Assembly: GCF_034531395.1 (NCBI RefSeq)
Contig: NZ_JARVCO010000007.1
Coordinates: 186,001 to 250,000, forward strand
DNA: 64,000 bases
Source of the DNA: Pontiella agarivorans
GTDB taxonomy: Bacteria > Verrucomicrobiota > Kiritimatiellia > Kiritimatiellales > Pontiellaceae
Direction of reading: 5' to 3'
Below, piece after piece: positions 62,062-64,000 of the stretch (positions are counted from its first letter, which is position 1; each line of letters starts with the position of its first letter). The translations under genes and the position numbers were made by a program. Below the pieces are notes generated by a model that was given only the letters and a program-made list of their open reading frames with translations, did not search any database and had not been told where the DNA came from.

Positions 62062-62631
62062 TTAAAGAGAAATCAATACTTCATGGATTTCGCAGAGGGG
62101 CAACCCGACGACATTGGTGTATGATCCGGATATTGCTTTCACCATGTGAAGTGCTCCGCCCTGAATTGCATACGCTCCCGCCTTATCCATCGGGCAGCCC
62201 GAAGCAATGTAGTCGACGATCTCCTGTTTTTCCAGTATTCGGAAAACCACCTGCGTGGTCACGGAGAAAACGTTGCTCTTTTCCTTTGTGCGGATACAGA
62301 CCCCGGTGATCACTTCGTGCGTACAGCCCGAAAGAGCGGAAAGCATTTCAAACGCATGGCCGCTGTCGCGGGGTTTTCCGAGAATCTGCCCGTTCAGAAC
62401 CACAATGGTGTCAGCCGCAATAACAGTTTCGCCGGGGGTGGCGGGAACAGCGGCTGCTTTTTCAGCGGCAAGTCGTTCTGCAAACGCACGGGGCGGCTCA
62501 TCAGCTCCGGGGGTTTCGTCAATATCGGGAATACGAACCTCAAATTCCACGCCGAGAGCCGCCAGCAGTTCGCGCCGGCGCGGCGAAGCGCTGCCGAGAA
62601 TCAGTTTTCCAAGGTTTGGATAATTTTGCAT
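62062..62631 (-). CDS. maf: Maf-family nucleotide pyrophosphatase
   Basis: About 189 residues: LILGSASPRRRELLAALG at the N-terminus, IAADTIVVLNGQILGKPRD with the catalytic Asp, and DKAGAYAIQGGA. Maf proteins hydrolyse non-canonical or dTTP/UTP-type nucleotides and guard against bad incorporation. The ATG at 62631 gives the family's usual length; the ATG at 62679 would add 16 residues encoded by a palindrome. No ribosome site is seen for either, so the mRNA may be leaderless. Confidence 0.92.
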   Translation of the reverse strand: MQNYPNLGKLILGSASPRRRELLAALGVEFEVRIPDIDETPGADEPPRAFAERLAAEKAAAVPATPGETVIAADTIVVLNGQILGKPRDSGHAFEMLSALSGCTHEVITGVCIRTKEKSNVFSVTTQVVFRILEKQEIVDYIASGCPMDKAGAYAIQGGALHMVKAISGSYTNVVGLPLCEIHEVLISL

Positions 62632-62646
62632 ATACGGAGAATATGT

Positions 62647-62678
62647 TGCAGAGCGGGCTTTTAAAAGCCCGATCTGCA
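62647..62678. promoter_or_regulatory. 32 bp palindrome between divergent maf and pyruvyl transferase genes
   Basis: TGCAGA-x-CGGGCTTTT and its mirror AAAAGCCCG-x-TCTGCA make a dyad with no loop and one unpaired pair, right between the two divergent starts. Its place suits an operator for both genes. It could also be a repetitive palindrome. Confidence 0.55.
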
Positions 62679-62693
62679 TGGCACAAGAAACGC

Positions 62694-63914
62694 ATGCAAA
62701 ACGTTAAAATCCTGCTGGGTGGAGTTCCGTTCGGCCGAAATAATGTGGGTGATGAAGCAATCCTTGAATGTGTAGTTGGATTGCTGAAAGAGCTTGCGCC
62801 CGGCTGTTCCATCACCGTCAGCACCGACAGCCAGCAGGAGACCGAAAACCGACTGAACGTACGAACGGTACCGCTGTTCGGTTTTCAGCCGGCCTACAGT
62901 CCCCGTCAGATGGAAGAGGAAATTGCCCGGGCGGATGTCTTCATCTGGGCCGGTGCAACCGGTCTTTCCGACTATCCGGAAATTCCGCTTTCCATGCTCG
63001 AAATTGCCCATCACCGGCAAACAAAAACGGTACTTTGGGGGGTCGGCATGAACGATGAGCTCAATCCGTATCTCTATAAAGTGCTGCCCGGGAAAAAAAG
63101 GCTGCTGTTGAGGCTGCTCACCGTGCTCACACTCAATCGCATCAATTTCATTCAACGTCTGGAAGAACGGCGCGAGGCGAGAGCCCGCAATAAGATTGTA
63201 GAAGAACTCAACCGCTGCGATCTGGTGGTGCTGCGCGATCCGGAGACGCTCAATGCAGTGCATCACTGCGGAGATGTTCCGGATGTAATGGTCGGTGCCG
63301 ATTCCGCCGAACTGCTCCAGCCGTCACCATGGGACCGGGTTTGTCTGACCCAGGAGGCCCGGGCGATACTCACATCCCCTGCGCGGAAGATCGGCCTGTG
63401 TATTTCCGCACAACGGCAGCTCGTGCATGAAAAGGAATTGATTGAATTTCTGGATCAGCTGGCCGACCGCGATTACCGCATTGTTTTTCTGCCCATGAAC
63501 CACGCAACCGATGCACCGCTGATGGAGTCCATGCGCGACCGGATGCAAAACAAAATGCACTCCGTAGTCATCGGCGGGAAACGCACCCCCGGTGAAATTC
63601 TGGCTATTGCCGGAAAGTTGGATCTGGTGATCAGCAGCCGTCTGCACCTGTTGATTCTGGCATCGGTACTGCATATTCCAATCATTGGAATCAGCCGCGG
63701 CAGTAAAGTGGATAATTTCCTCACCATGTTCGACCACGTTTCCGCCGGAAGTGTGGATGAATGCGACTTCGAACATATGCAGGCGGAACTCGACCGGCTG
63801 ATCGAAAGCCGGGCCGAATTCGAAGAGGTCAGTACCGCCGTGCACGACATGCTGCTCCAGCGATTGGAAGACGCTAAGGTGCGGTTGACCGAGGTGCTGA
63901 AACAATCCTTGTGA
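62694..63914 (+). CDS. Polysaccharide pyruvyl transferase family protein (CsaB-like)
   Basis: About 406 residues: LLGGVPFGRNNVGDEAILEC at the N-terminus, then FIWAGATGLSDYPEIPLSML, TVLWGVGMNDELNPYLYK and, near the C-terminus, DLVISSRLHLLILASVLHIP. These are the marks of the WcaK/CsaB pyruvyl transferase family, which put ketal pyruvate on cell-wall or exopolysaccharide sugars. The start is the ATG at 62694 without a clear ribosome site. It diverges from maf across the palindrome. Confidence 0.88.
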   Translation: MQNVKILLGGVPFGRNNVGDEAILECVVGLLKELAPGCSITVSTDSQQETENRLNVRTVPLFGFQPAYSPRQMEEEIARADVFIWAGATGLSDYPEIPLSMLEIAHHRQTKTVLWGVGMNDELNPYLYKVLPGKKRLLLRLLTVLTLNRINFIQRLEERREARARNKIVEELNRCDLVVLRDPETLNAVHHCGDVPDVMVGADSAELLQPSPWDRVCLTQEARAILTSPARKIGLCISAQRQLVHEKELIEFLDQLADRDYRIVFLPMNHATDAPLMESMRDRMQNKMHSVVIGGKRTPGEILAIAGKLDLVISSRLHLLILASVLHIPIIGISRGSKVDNFLTMFDHVSAGSVDECDFEHMQAELDRLIESRAEFEEVSTAVHDMLLQRLEDAKVRLTEVLKQSL

Positions 63915-63941
63915 ATTTCATACATTGCAATGTATGAAATT
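63914..63941. promoter_or_regulatory. Perfect 28 bp palindrome 1 (paired operator candidate)
   Basis: Reads AATTTCATACATTG then CAATGTATGAAATT with no loop. It starts at the last base of the pyruvyl transferase stop. The centre is 59 bases from that of palindrome 2. Confidence 0.75.
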
Positions 63942-63972
63942 ATAGAAAAGCTATAAAAATAAAGCCCCCTGT

Positions 63973-64000
63973 TTTTTCACACATTGCAATGTGTGAAAAA
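63973..64000. promoter_or_regulatory. Perfect 28 bp palindrome 2 (paired operator candidate), at the window edge
   Basis: Reads TTTTTCACACATTG then CAATGTGTGAAAAA. It shares the core TTCA-Y-ACATTGCAATGT-R-TGAA with palindrome 1; the one differing core position changed on both sides so that symmetry is kept. It may run past the window end. Confidence 0.75.

Noticed and set aside
1-64000. tRNA, rRNA, CRISPR array or prophage
   Set aside because: I saw no clover-leaf tRNA with TTCRA loop, no rRNA core, no regular spaced repeats and no phage structural genes.

Overview
The window looks like chromosome from a diderm (Gram-negative) bacterium of the PVC group, most probably a Kiritimatiellota/Verrucomicrobiota relative. 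Outer-membrane receptors, two TonB machines, a LolA-like protein and beta-barrels show the second membrane. A PEP-CTERM protein, large secreted proteins with choice-of-anchor-like modules, and C-terminal 'TYTVEFATNLT...FYR' modules point to that group. Radical-SAM heme chemistry, flavodoxin and two clostridial-type ferredoxins suggest anaerobic or microaerobic life. The taxonomy is inferred; no marker gene or rRNA is present.

Layout: 1-2502 glutamate synthase (gltB end, gltD). 2586-4455 a small unknown gene and a P-loop kinase/DapA-type aldolase fusion. 4466-9594 an RND exporter, LolA-like protein and beta-barrel operon on the minus strand. 9595-12129 an AT-rich accessory island with two tandem inverted-repeat-bounded units and two cassette-like genes, each followed by the same imperfect-palindromic ~73 bp element. 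12130-13332 threonine ammonia-lyase. 13488-21016 a sigma-54 module: a secreted DUF2202 protein, response regulator, beta-barrel, histidine kinase, secreted Cys-rich coiled-coil protein and secreted propeller. The two small secreted-protein genes each have a -24/-12 promoter. 21046-24174 a copper-type TonB-dependent receptor and Tat-exported aldo/keto reductase. 24301-29145 and 29655-34737 are two complete TtpC-type TonB energising operons, tail to tail around a ferredoxin.

35222-47147 is a heme acquisition and use island: AraC regulator, flavodoxin, DUF2023, a PCP_red-radical SAM HutW-like protein, a second ferredoxin, a PEP-CTERM protein, a second surface protein, a heme receptor, an Rrf2 regulator, HmuS and the HmuTUV ABC importer. 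47144-50082 holds a GltD-like Fe-S flavoprotein coupled to a BioD/DRTGG-type protein. 50196-56420 holds an 1800-residue secreted metallophosphoesterase/EEP phosphoesterase and a lipoprotein tyrosine phosphatase. 56591-57076 is a DtxR-type regulator. 57093-62010 is a three-protein split sensor ending in a hybrid kinase. 62062-63914 holds maf and a polysaccharide pyruvyl transferase gene, and the window ends in two perfect 28 bp palindromes.

Running through the whole window is a short palindromic word, TTCCA-N5-TGGAA. I count ten exact copies, all inside genes and in several reading frames, plus about ten near copies, where chance predicts far fewer than one. This is the signal I find least explained.

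The main system seen working together is iron/heme/metal acquisition. Receptors are powered by two TonB systems, heme is imported by HmuTUV, and probably opened by the HutW-like enzyme with flavodoxin as electron donor. I saw no tRNA, rRNA or CRISPR array.
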